Shown one piece after another: positions 1 through 9,690 of a stretch of DNA of 22,942 bases. The position numbers and the translations under genes were made by a program. Source of the stretch: Podila epigama (taxonomy: Eukaryota > Mortierellomycota > Mortierellomycetes > Mortierellales > Mortierellaceae); the NCBI GenBank assembly GCA_015679605.1, contig JAAAVE010000308.1:1-22942 (forward strand), read 5' to 3'. Below the pieces are notes generated by a model. It was not told where the DNA came from, searched no databases, and was given only the letters and a program-made list of their open reading frames with translations. Numbering within the stretch: the first letter of the stretch is position 1; each line of letters opens with the position of its first letter.

Positions 1-20
1 AAAAAAAAACGAAAACTTAC

Positions 21-2093
21 AATGCATTGCGTGGCCCATCTCGTGGAACAAAGTCTCGACTTCAACCCAACTCAAGAGAGCTGGCGCGCCACCTGAGGGT
101 CGCGTAAAGCCACAGGACAAGACCGCGAGTGGTAGCTGGTAACGCCCTTTTTTCCCCCGCATCTCAACACCTGGATCCGCCATCGCCAGCTCAATCCCAT
201 CCCTCAACTTCATTCCTGGTGCAATGTCGTGTTCCTCGTCATCATCATCCACCCGTCTCGAGCATCGGACTGTATAATGTGCCGCATTCAGTTGCTTCCC
301 TGGCCTGGCATAGAAATCGCAGTAAATGGTCCCCACAAGACCTTCCTTTTCATCCACAACATCGAGCTTTTGCACTTCGTCATGCCAAACCTCGCCTGGC
401 TCGACTGTTCCTGGCACAAACTTGATTCCGTAGAGGTGTGTAAACAGTCTCGAAAGACCATCCATCGTCGTTCCAACCGAGAAATAGGACGAGATGTTTT
501 CTCCATGAGGCATCGTGTTGGTCTTGGCGCTCACCTGGCGCACATAGAAATCCCGGTCCCAAGCCTCGATCTGCGCATCCTTGTCCTTTGTAAATACACG
601 TTTGGCTCTTTGCAACATTTGCATCTCGTTTTGCACTGCTGCCTCCTGACTTTTGGCCAAGGTCTGCAAGAATGTGTGCACATTTTCTGGGTTCTTGACC
701 ATCTTGTCACCCAAGAACATGTGGCCATAACTTGGCAGACCAACAAGCTGCGCCAACTTGTACCTTGTCTTTAGTAAATCATCCAAGACTGCTACTTTGG
801 CCTTGTCCTCAGCCATTGTAGCCATATATATGGACCGCCGCACACCTTCATCCTCTACATACTTTAGCACCATCTGGCTTTCCCATCCAGTCGTCGGTAT
901 CGTTGCTTCCTTCTCACCCCTCCTGTTGGTCCTTGTGATCCGTTGGATGTACATAGGTGCCAAGCCCTTCAATCTGGAGGGTGGGCTAACCGTGATACTA
1001 CTCGCCTGACTTGGACCAACTGAGGATGCGTTCTGCATAAAGTCCCGTCCAAGCGCCACTATCCTGTCTGACAACTGTACAAATTCAGCTCTCTTTGCAT
1101 CTGACAAGTGAATACCCGACTTTTCGAAATCGCGCAAGAACACAAGTGCGACTTCCCGCTCTGCGTCCGACAGTTGTTTCTCGATGCTCGGTGTGTTGAG
1201 TACCGTCCGCAGGACCTATATAATATATATTCAAGAAAATTTGTACGTGTGTTTTTTTCCAGGACAAAAGAGTGTTGATATATTTGGAATAGAGTGCGGA
1301 TGAAAAGAAATGAGTGAGTCTTCTTTACCAATCTTGTTTTTCTCACAATTTTTTGTCATTTTTCACATCTACCCTCTATCATCAATAGATCTCGCTTTTA
1401 TAAATTTCAGCTTACCTCATAAAGCCTTGGATCCGTGTTGAGCGTATTCATCCACGAAAACAATTCCTCATAAACATGCTCCGCACTTTGGCGCCATCGT
1501 GTATCCGGGTGTAGACATCGCACGACTTCTGCAGCATCAATCACTTTGCAGAGTACATCACTCAGTCGATCAAATAACTTGATCACCCTACGCATCTCAC
1601 CCTCACCTGCTTTGGGTGCATTCGCGATCCGTTCTACTAACAAGTGACCTCGCGCAATCGCCGCATTCACTGAATCGAGAAACGTTGCTGGGGTACGGAG
1701 TGTTGGGTAGAGAAACAGTCCACCGCTACCATTGCCCATAGTATCGTTATGTCGATTACCACCGATAGATCCACCTGCACCAGCATATCGCGAGAGAGAA
1801 CTCGATACTGGAGGAGCATCAAAGACTTGACGCAGGAGCGAGGCAGAAGAAGAAGGAGTGGTCGATGTTGACTTTTGAGTGGCACTGAATGTTGAGAACG
1901 GTTGACACAATCGTCCATTGGGTCCTGTTGTTCTTGTCACCCCTGTTGCTGTTCCTAACGGAACCCGCTTTGATGGTGTCCATGTGCAATGAGCGTTGCT
2001 GAGAGAATGTATCCGCGTAAAACTCTGTGAAACTTTAGCATGAGTGACGAATGAACCGCGGTAGGGCAGGATTCGACCAAGCCCTGCAGACAT
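21..2093 (-). CDS. OCT1: Mitochondrial intermediate peptidase (Oct1/MIP, M3 metallopeptidase), 3' end outside window
   Basis: Removes an octapeptide from imported matrix proteins after the main processing peptidase has cut (family knowledge). Exon 1 is 1416-2093 (226 codons). A 200-nt intron, 1216-1415, has donor GTAAGC and acceptor AG. Exon 2 is 21-1215 and stays open throughout, ending at a GTAAGT donor next to the left edge. The 624 visible residues include a basic, Ser-rich N-terminus suited to a matrix-targeting signal, the family segment GLFLYPTLRTPATFLDSV, the later stretch SYFSVGTTMDGLSRLF, and FHEMGHAMH, whose H617, E618 and H621 are the zinc-binding HEXXH. Family members are about 750-800 aa, so some 150 residues, including the third zinc ligand, lie outside. 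I chose the ATG at 2093. The same frame is open up to an ATG at 2207, but that adds a hydrophobic stretch within the AT-rich promoter region. The next gene upstream ends only 197 bp away. Confidence 0.93.
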
Positions 2094-2251
2094 GACGGAA
2101 ATTGAATGAATGGGGAGCGAGGAGTTGAGAGTGGAAAATGAGAAATGCAAAAATAAAAAAAATAAATAAAAATAAAAAGTACCGAGAAATGGAATTGCCT
2201 TATCCAAAAAAATTAATAAGGAGCACGACTGTGGGAAAGTTGAAAAATTAT

Positions 2252-2257
2252 TTTATT
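2252..2257 (-). terminator. Polyadenylation signal AATAAA of the phosphoglucomutase gene
   Basis: Reading on the minus strand, AATAAA lies 34 nt past the TAA stop (2291-2293), inside an A/T-rich stretch. The whole gap between this gene and the next start codon is only 197 bp, so this stretch must hold both the 3' end of one gene and the promoter of OCT1. Confidence 0.5.
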
Positions 2258-2290
2258 GTACAATTTTTTTTTTCTCTTTTTTTTTGGGAT

Positions 2291-4497
2291 TTAAGCACTG
2301 GTACGGTACTGAAGACCATTGGCCTCAGGCTCAAGCAACTGGGCGCACATGGCTGCCTCGATTTCCTTGGCCTGCGATTCCGCCTCTTGTTGCGTCGCCG
2401 CAGACACCTCGAGGTAGTACTTGATCTTGGGCTCGGTTCCACTCGTGCGCAATGTGAACACACATCCATTCTCGAGATAGAACGTGATCATCTGGGCAGA
2501 GGGCGACACAGGCAACACTGGCACGCCGTCCTTCTTGGATGTATCGTAACCCAGCGTCAAATCACGCACATTCACAACCTTGTCCCCGCCAATATGTGTG
2601 GGATATGAGGGCTTATGTGCAAACCGACCGGTCTCATCGTCCTGGGGCTGAGCGCCAAATCGCATCTTGTTAAAGATACGGTCAATCGTCTCTTGCTCGT
2701 GGCAGATAAAGTACGAGTTGGCCGAGGCAAAGTATCCATACTTCTTGTAGAGGCTGTCCAAGTATTCCGAAATACGAATGCCCTCCTTGTAGAGACGTGC
2801 AGTCAACTGTGCGAAGCAACCAAGTGCGCTGACACCATCCTTGTCACGCACAATGTCGCCCAACATGAATCCAATTGCCTCCTCGTAACCAAAGATCACA
2901 TCATAGCCCTCCTTCTCGAGGTCAATTGCACGGTTTCCGATCCACTTGAATCCAGTCAATGTGTCCTCCCAGTGAATACCCTCGTCCTTGGCCACCTTGG
3001 CAAGCATGTTGGATGAGACAGTCGAGCAAAGTACAGCAACCTTGGCTAAAGTGATGGAAGAGGATAAGAGATGAGTGAGTGAGTGAGTAAGTAAGTGAGC
3101 ATATGAGTGAGAGTTTGAATGTGTACATCTAAAAAATTCTTTGACTCTGGTTAAACACATACCATCACTCTTGCCAGAGGCACGCCAGTTATCGAGAGCA
3201 TTGCAGGCAAACATTGTGCCGATCTGATTGCCAGTGAACAGAGTCCATTCGCCCGATGCTTGCTTCTCGGCAACAGTGAATCGATCCGCATCAGGGTCAT
3301 TTGCAAAGACGACAGTCGCACCAGCCTCATCTGCAGCCTTGAACGCAAGCGCCAGGGCACCCTTGCCCTCTTCAGGGTTGGGGAAGACAACAGTTGGGAA
3401 CTCGGGATCGGGCTGGACCTGTTCCTTGGTAGGGATCAAGGGCTTGAAACCAAAACGTTCAAAGACCTCTTTCGCAAAAGGGTAGCCAACTCCGTGCATG
3501 GCAGTGTAGACAAACTTGGTGTCTGAAGCGGCATTGGCCTCTTTGGCGATGCAGAGCGAGTTAACCTCAGCAAAGTAGGCAGGGACCAATTGCTCGGTTG
3601 GGTCAATCAGGGCAGGGTTCTCGAATGACTTGTAATCCCAGACCCAGGGCTCAAGGTTATCATGGATCATCTGGGCAATGCCGGCGTCGTGTGGGGGGAT
3701 GATCTGACAGGCATTCTCCCAGTAGACCTTGTAGCCATTGTCCTTCTTGGGGTTATGCGAGGCAGTGATCATGATACCACAGGCAGCATTGAGGGACTTG
3801 ACACCAAAAGGAACCATTGGGGTGTGTACCAGATCCTTGTAGGCATACACCTTCACGCCCTTGGACAAAAAGACACCAGCCGTCAAGCGAGCAAAGTCAT
3901 CCGAGTGATGACGGTGGTCGTGACCAATAACCACTCCACGCTCCTTGGCATCCTTGACATTCTCAAGTACATAGAGACACAAGCCCTGCGAGGCCTGGAT
4001 CACCGTCAAATCGTTCATGCGAGAGAATCCAGCCTCCATGGCCGCACGGAGACCTAACATGTACATTTTGGAAGGGTGGTGTGATGTTGGTATGGTTGAA
4101 ATCGAACAACATGTTCACGTAATACCCAAATGCATAGGATGTACATTACCAGCTGTGCCGAATTCGATTCTGTGACGAAGTCTGTTCTCGAGTTCAGCAG
4201 TGTTGTTGGAACCAACCAAAGTCTCGATCTCCTTGCGAGTCTCTGGGTTCTATTTTAGCCAACGCAAGGAAAGAAGGAGAGCAAAAAAATAGAAAAGGAA
4301 CAATCACGTCCACAAGGACAAAGATATGCATATGGCGAGATATAGAGTTAGAAGACGACGTCAAAAAGGTTTCCATGGTTACATCAAGAGTCTAAAGTTC
4401 AATACGTCAACACAGAGAAAAAAACTCAATTTTTTTTTACCTTGTCAAGACGAAGCCATTCCACGGCAAGTGCAATGATGGAAGTCGTTGAGGACAT
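2291..4497 (-). CDS. Phosphoglucomutase/phosphopentomutase of the PGM2 (yeast Pgm3/Prm15) type
   Basis: Interconverts the 1- and 5(6)-phosphates of pentoses or glucose in the cytosol (family knowledge). Four exons: 4441-4497, 4150-4249, 3163-4053 and 2291-3045. Introns of 191, 96 and 117 nt all have GT-AG ends, and phases agree, giving 600 aa, the normal family length. Visible motifs: catalytic phosphoserine loop ITASHNPKKDNGYKVYW (Ser151), metal loop DPDADRF from residue 305, sugar-binding loop GYEEAIGF from 402, and phosphate-binding RTSGTEPKIKYY from 549. The wording of the first loop favours the PGM2/phosphopentomutase branch over classical Pgm1/Pgm2 of yeast; substrate preference cannot be read from sequence alone. 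The first exon is tiny (19 codons, MSSTTSIIALAVEWLRLDK). The third intron carries a GAGT/AAGT repeat. No damage seen. Confidence 0.93.
3073..3098. repeat. GAGT/AAGT tetranucleotide microsatellite in a phosphoglucomutase intron
   Basis: Plus-strand run of GAGT units drifting to AAGT, inside the 117-nt intron 3046-3162. It does not touch either splice site. Confidence 0.85.
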
Positions 4498-5097
4498 TTC
4501 TATGTTTTTGTATATTGCTTTGGGTATGGTAATGTGGAATGGAATGAAATGGAATGTAGGTAATGGACAAAATGAATGAACGTGGGAATGAATGAAAGAA
4601 AAGGAAAGAAGAAGAAGAAAAAAAAACAAAAAAGGTAGTTGGTCGTTTTGAGCTGTGTTTGGGTCGGTCCTACATCCTCAATGACATCACGTGGTCATAG
4701 GATCGACCGCAAATCAAAGTCCGTGGGCGCAATTTCCATTCAGAGGACAACCGGGAGAGCAACAACAACTGAAAATAAAAAAAGTGGGTCTCATCCATTC
4801 TCCATGTTATTTTGCGGGGTATCTTTCGTAGTTGTTTAGATGTATGAGGGGTATGTTGGCAAGTGGGGAAAAAAAAGTACCAAAAGTATAGTACCTCGTG
4901 CTGTACAATGACCATGAACAAGACACTCTTTCTTATCTTTGTGGGGGCAATTGGTTGGCTGACTGACACGCTACCAATGCTGCAATGGTGGGGCAGAAAG
5001 AGACCATTAGCTCTCATGTCAGGACACAATTGACGAAATAACGCTTTGCTGCGAACATGAAATATATTTTCGACTACAGTTTAAAAAAAAAGAGTAT
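4498..5097. other. Intergenic region between Egt1 and the phosphoglucomutase gene
   Basis: About 600 bp holding the 3' flank of Egt1 (right side) and the promoter and 5' leader of the phosphoglucomutase gene (left side). Only short open frames without recognisable features occur. An E-box at 4688 is the one regulatory-looking site I can point to. Confidence 0.7.
4688..4693. promoter_or_regulatory. Putative E-box CACGTG upstream of phosphoglucomutase
   Basis: Perfect palindrome CACGTG in the context TGACATCACGTGGTCA, 191 bp upstream of the start codon at 4497. bHLH factors of the Pho4/Cbf1/USF class bind this hexamer in fungi (established). Function here is inferred from position only. Confidence 0.35.
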
Positions 5098-8000
5098 CTA
5101 GACTGGTCGTTCAACCATGCGGAATCCTGCAAACACGAATGGGTAATTCGCTTGATACCAGTTCCTGAAACTCCTTCGTTCTGCAATTCTTGGATGGGTC
5201 GCCCAGGAAGCACCAAGGACAACCATATGCTTCCCATCAAAAAAGTCAGTCGAGTAGCCAGGGTACAACGCCGACGTCTCAAACTTTGTCTCATCCAACG
5301 GCATGAATTGCGTACTAGTCCAATCCCATAGTCCACCAGGTCCACTGAACTGCTCCATCACCTGATGCACAGCTGTTGTTGTGGCCGCTGTCGGACACCA
5401 ACGCCGGCACCCATAGTTCTCCAGACCCGTTTTGGCTACTGTCGTCTGCTTCAACTTGAACACAATCGAAAGCTCATGCTCCGTGGGGATCGAGTACCGA
5501 ACAGGATGCTGAGCTTGCTCTTGCTTCCATGCCACATACCCATTCGCTTCCACATTGGAACACGAAACTGGCCACTCTTGCGCAATATGCATTGGTACCA
5601 GACCATAAGCGCTCTTGACAAAGACCGTCTCTCGTGAATCACCCTTGACCGACCACGACTCGGGGCATCGGCTACCCTTGGCTAAACCACCTGTCGCTTC
5701 CAAGTACAAAAGGTACTCGCCGTTGGTCACTTGACGCGACTGGATCTTGAACGCCTTTGGTAGCTGCTCCAAGGTCGGCTCTGTCAAAGGATGCTCGTTA
5801 TCCCAACCAAATGGCGAGATCAAATCCTGACGCTTGGTATCCAGATCTGCACTTTCAAGGTCGTTCTGGCCCAAGGAGAGCACATTCCGGTCTAAAGTCG
5901 TTGGGTCAATGCCAATCCAGACCGCGGGTGTTTGGGTTTGGAGGGAGGACAGCTCCATTGGATGAAGCTCGTCCAGAGCCCCCTCGGCCCATGGTGCAGG
6001 TACCCCAGGTGGTGGGCGCGTGTTGGGTGACTGGACGAGCATATAGATCAACGTCTCGAGATGCATCGCTTCATGCTCAAAAGCCATAAAGAGAACGCGT
6101 GCCAATCGTCGTGTCATTGGATACTTGACGCTGTCGCTCAAAACCCGCTGAAGCCTTGCTCGGACCCTGTCGCGAAAGTCGACAATAGAATCGACCTCAG
6201 GCCAAGTGTCAGGTACCTCAGAATGAGCATGGCACTTTGTAGGGTCGTCCACATCTGGGTCAATGCCACGCTCAAAGATCTGGCTAAAGTAGGCGGGCCC
6301 CAAGACATCTTCGCCCAGGGCACGCGAAAGTTGGTTGTCGAGGAAGACGGGGATGTGACCCAAGTAGAAGATGAACGGATGACGAAGGGCAATGGGCTTT
6401 TCGAGGAGCATGGATGGGTGCTGGATCATGCTCATGGTGACCACATCCCATGATTTCCAAAGCTCCACCCACTCTTGCTCTGAAGGGAGCGGTTCTGAGA
6501 GATCACTAGACTTGAAGTAGAAGGGGGACTTGCGAACAAGATGTAGGTCATAACGGCCGGAGGGACTTGTCCACTGACCGACCTTGGTCAACTCAGTATC
6601 ATCCAACAGCTTGGCCGTCTCTTCAGGAGACCACTTGTGCGAGTACTCGACGTTGATGAGTTCACCCTTGGCCACATTGACTATCGTTTTGGTCATCGTC
6701 TCGGGATGACGGTAGACCAGTTGATGATCCTCTTTGACTTTGTAGTATGCCTCGTGGCGGCCCTCTTCGACGTTATATTTTCCATAATCTGAGAACAATC
6801 GACAGAGAAAAGGGGAGGTTAGTATGAGAATGGACGGAGAATGAGAGAGAGAGAGAGATTGCGACAACGAAAGGAATCCGAAGAGTAGACGAAAGCATAA
6901 TGATAAACATGTTGTGCAAACTTACATTCAAAGTTAGCACGGTCGACAAAAGGTTGGCCGAGGATGGTATTGACATGATCAAGGCCATTCATAATGAATT
7001 CACGGGTCACTCCCTTGGGGTCATTGTAGGCGATTGTGATATCGCGGGGATCGTTGCGACGGTCAATGCCAATGAGCCAGTTGTCGCCCACGTTCAGTGT
7101 CTTGCGGTACGAGACCAAAAAGTCGTGGGCCTCTGAACGTGACAGATTGCCAATGGATGAACCGAGCCAGAGTAAGGTCTTTGGCACATCGGGGCCAAAC
7201 GATTGAACAAAGGCCAGCCCTTCATCATAGGTACCCCAGAGACCCGCAGTCTTGACATTAGCAAACTGACCAAGCGATGTGAGGGACTACGTTGGCATGA
7301 TAATAGAGGTGTGAGCGTTAGAGATTGAAGAGATTTTGGAAAACAGGTTTGGATAATTCCATGCTCAACGAATGCATCGTGAGAAAACATTGTGCCAAAG
7401 CTCAAGGATGTGGTTCTTCTGCGAGATGAGATCCATCCCCCCCATCCCTTCCTCCTTCTGTTTTGTTGATACGGGCCCATGTTTGCGTAATAGAAATCAT
7501 GCCATGAGTACATGAGTGCATTGAGCAAAGAAAAGAAACACGGTTGAGGGCAAATGGAGTGTATGTGTGTTTGTGTATTTTTGTGTTTGCAGAGCATGTT
7601 CCTGCATGCAGTGTATTTTTTTTTTCATGGTCCCAAAGGAAACATGCTAAAAACATACCAATGGCACCATATCACGAAAGAACATGTTGTCGTGTCACAG
7701 ACCAACCTATTCATGCACCCTGAACAATGCATCCTCACTCCCTATTCCTCCCTCCCTCTTTCTTTCTTTCTCTTCGTGTGTGAATGCGTGTATTTTCCCC
7801 AATTGCAGGAAGAAAGAAATAACGAGGAACAAAATGGACACAGGTTCGAAAATAATTCGCCGAAATACAACCAACACTCAACCAACCCTCAGCCAACCCA
7901 AAAAAAAAAAAAAAAAAAAAAAAATTCGTTGTTTACCCAGCTCCGAGCTCGACAACGACACTGTTGTCTGGAATATGCTCGACAATCTTGTCGGCATCGC

Positions 8001-8523
8001 GTTCGAGGATCTTGATTTCTTCCTGGGTCAGATAATATTCTTTGAGATACGTGATATCGTCAAACAGCTGGAGACCTCGGTCATCATAGAGCACCATGGT
8101 TGGGATGCGTTTGGGAGCGGTCGGGTCAACGGGACACAAACCCTCGAGAATCATGGCTCGCAGATCAAACCCGCTGCTGGTCGCGGTATCGATATTATCT
8201 TGGTTCTTGAACGAGGCTATCATGTCATCCATCTCGACGTCATCGCCAGCTGTACTCCCCTCGGTACTGCTGCTGCTGCTGCTGCTGCCTTCAGTGACAG
8301 AGGACGAATCAGTGAGGCCTTCCATTGGGTCGGAATCTGACAAGTGAGAAGACTCTTGACGATGATGTGATACACGATGGCCATGGAGCTGGTCGTGATC
8401 GCTTGATAAACTTGGGTATGAATCTTGAAAGTCATGCTTGGCCTCTGTAGGCTGGGCGAGACGCAGGTCAATGATTGTGGGCTTGAAGATGGTCTCGTAA
8501 GCGGTAGGAGATGAGGGAGCCAT
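5098..8523 (-). CDS. EGT1: Ergothioneine biosynthesis protein Egt1 (EgtD-like methyltransferase fused to EgtB-like sulfoxide synthase); a methyltransferase segment not found
   Basis: Fungal Egt1 trimethylates histidine with SAM, then uses iron and oxygen to join hercynine to cysteine (family knowledge). Exons seen: 7937-8523, 6926-7286 and 5098-6788. Exon 1 (195 codons plus 2 nt, ATG at 8523) has an acidic Ser-rich insert, then PTMVLYDDRGLQLFDDITYL and SAM motif VVVELGAG. Exon 6926-7286 resumes at GLWGTYDEG and includes LLWLGSSIGNLSRSEA and GIDRRNDP. The last exon holds the DinB-like iron-binding HX3HXE (HEAMHLE, near 6057-6075) and the FGE-sulfatase-like domain ending with GASWATHPRIAERRSFRNWY and FAGFRM; stop TAG at 5098. 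The intron 6789-6925 is normal. Between 7287 and 7936 I found no coding for the expected LRKT...YALD segment (about 35 residues), and direct joining breaks the frame. The gene may be interrupted, misassembled, or hold an exon I could not recognise. Confidence 0.92.
7287..7936 (-). other. Oversized Egt1 'intron' with missing coding segment
   Basis: The space between the GG|GTAAAC donor after VVVELGAG and the acceptor CGTAG before SLTSLGQF is 650 nt; other introns in this window are 96-200 nt. The left end looks like a real acceptor: CTAAC lies about 40 nt before it. Upstream exon 1 leaves two bases and the downstream exon begins in phase 0, so an exon of 3k+1 nt is required. I read all three minus frames and saw no match to the methyltransferase core. 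Confidence 0.75.
7900..7924. repeat. A25 homopolymer beside the Egt1 exon 1 donor
   Basis: Twenty-five consecutive A on the plus strand (T on the gene strand), starting 12 nt inside the putative intron. Such tracts are prone to length variation and assembly breaks. Confidence 0.95.
8260..8290. repeat. CTG/CAG-type trinucleotide repeat in Egt1 exon 1
   Basis: A plus-strand run of GCTGCTGCT units is read on the gene strand as AGC codons and encodes most of a six-Ser run within the acidic Ser-rich insert of Egt1. Confidence 0.8.
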
Positions 8524-9690
8524 GGTCTATTGATTTTTAATGTAGAGTATTGTCTGTACAGTGTGTTTCTGTGTGTCTAAATGATGACAATGCTGATGAT
8601 GATGATGTGTATGCGAATGGCTTTGTATGCTCGATCATTGAAGGAACAAAAAAAAAGAGAAGAAAAGGGTAGAACTCTTCTGTTTTATAGAGCATTGAAC
8701 AAAAGGACACATGATATGCGATATGCTTGCTTGAGAAAAATTCACGTACAAACAAATGTCCTGCCTGGATCGAGCGCAGCCCCCTTCAACACGGCACCTC
8801 AACAAAGGGGGACGTGAATTGTGTTCTTTTTCTCTATGCGCGTCTGCATTCGCATTCTTGTATCAAGGTATCTGAATGTGAATTTGACCCGGTGTACCTG
8901 CAGCCGCCGCTCCTTTTTTTTTGTTAACTTACTTTCGACGTCTTCGCACCAGAAGAAGAAAATCAAAGGCAACATCGCAGTCTCTGTTTACGTGGTCTGG
9001 ATGAATCAGCTATTCGCTCAACGGCAAAAGAAGTGTAAGTGTTATTTTCGATGGAAGAAAACCGCGAGTGGGCTCAGCCCATTGAGGAACGAGGAATACA
9101 TACATTGCCTTTTTTTTTTCCCTTTCTTCCCACAGGTCAATTATCACGCATGTATTTTGTTTTTGTACGTGTGTTTCTGAAGATGAGACGCAGCAAAAGA
9201 AAATACAACGGTCCAGTCCTGCGTGCCGCAATCATGACGGCACCATACATTCGTCAAACCACATCCTTCTGTTCGAGAGTACAACCCATGTACCCTTTTG
9301 TACCTCACTTTTCTTACTTCTGGAAGGCTGCACTGTCAATCGACCGAGACCCCCCGGCCCAAGGAAAAATAAACTAAAAATTCGGTGTTTTTTGTGAGCG
9401 CCCATTATTGTTTGTATTACCATCGTCAATTGACACCATCCCTCCCCACCCTTTTTTCAGTCAACATTGATGTTTGACAAATCAAATATTCTTCGGCGAA
9501 GATCTCCACCCCTCCCATTACGCAACACCATTTGCAACAAACTAAAATCAAGGACAACGACAAGGACCGACGAACGACAGATGATAATAGGATATATAGA
9601 ACATGCTTGATGATGAATGCAATAATACGATAGCGTAGTGTGTATGAGAGATTGAGAAAAACTAGAACAGATAAAAAAAATACGATTTGC
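8524..9690. other. Intergenic region between MAK5-like gene and Egt1
   Basis: About 1.17 kb between the helicase stop and the Egt1 start, both on the minus strand. It must contain the helicase 3' end and the Egt1 promoter. Open frames on either strand are short and biased to Phe/Lys from T- and A-runs. I see no RNA gene or repeat family here. Confidence 0.7.

Noticed and set aside
2094-2207. Longer OCT1 start at 2207
   Set aside because: It would add 38 mostly hydrophobic residues from AT-rich promoter DNA; the start at 2093 gives a typical mitochondrial presequence.
7290-7924. Retroposon insertion ending in the A25 tract
   Set aside because: No convincing target-site duplication flanks the tract and no element sequence is recognisable. 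I keep only the weaker statement that the interval is anomalous.
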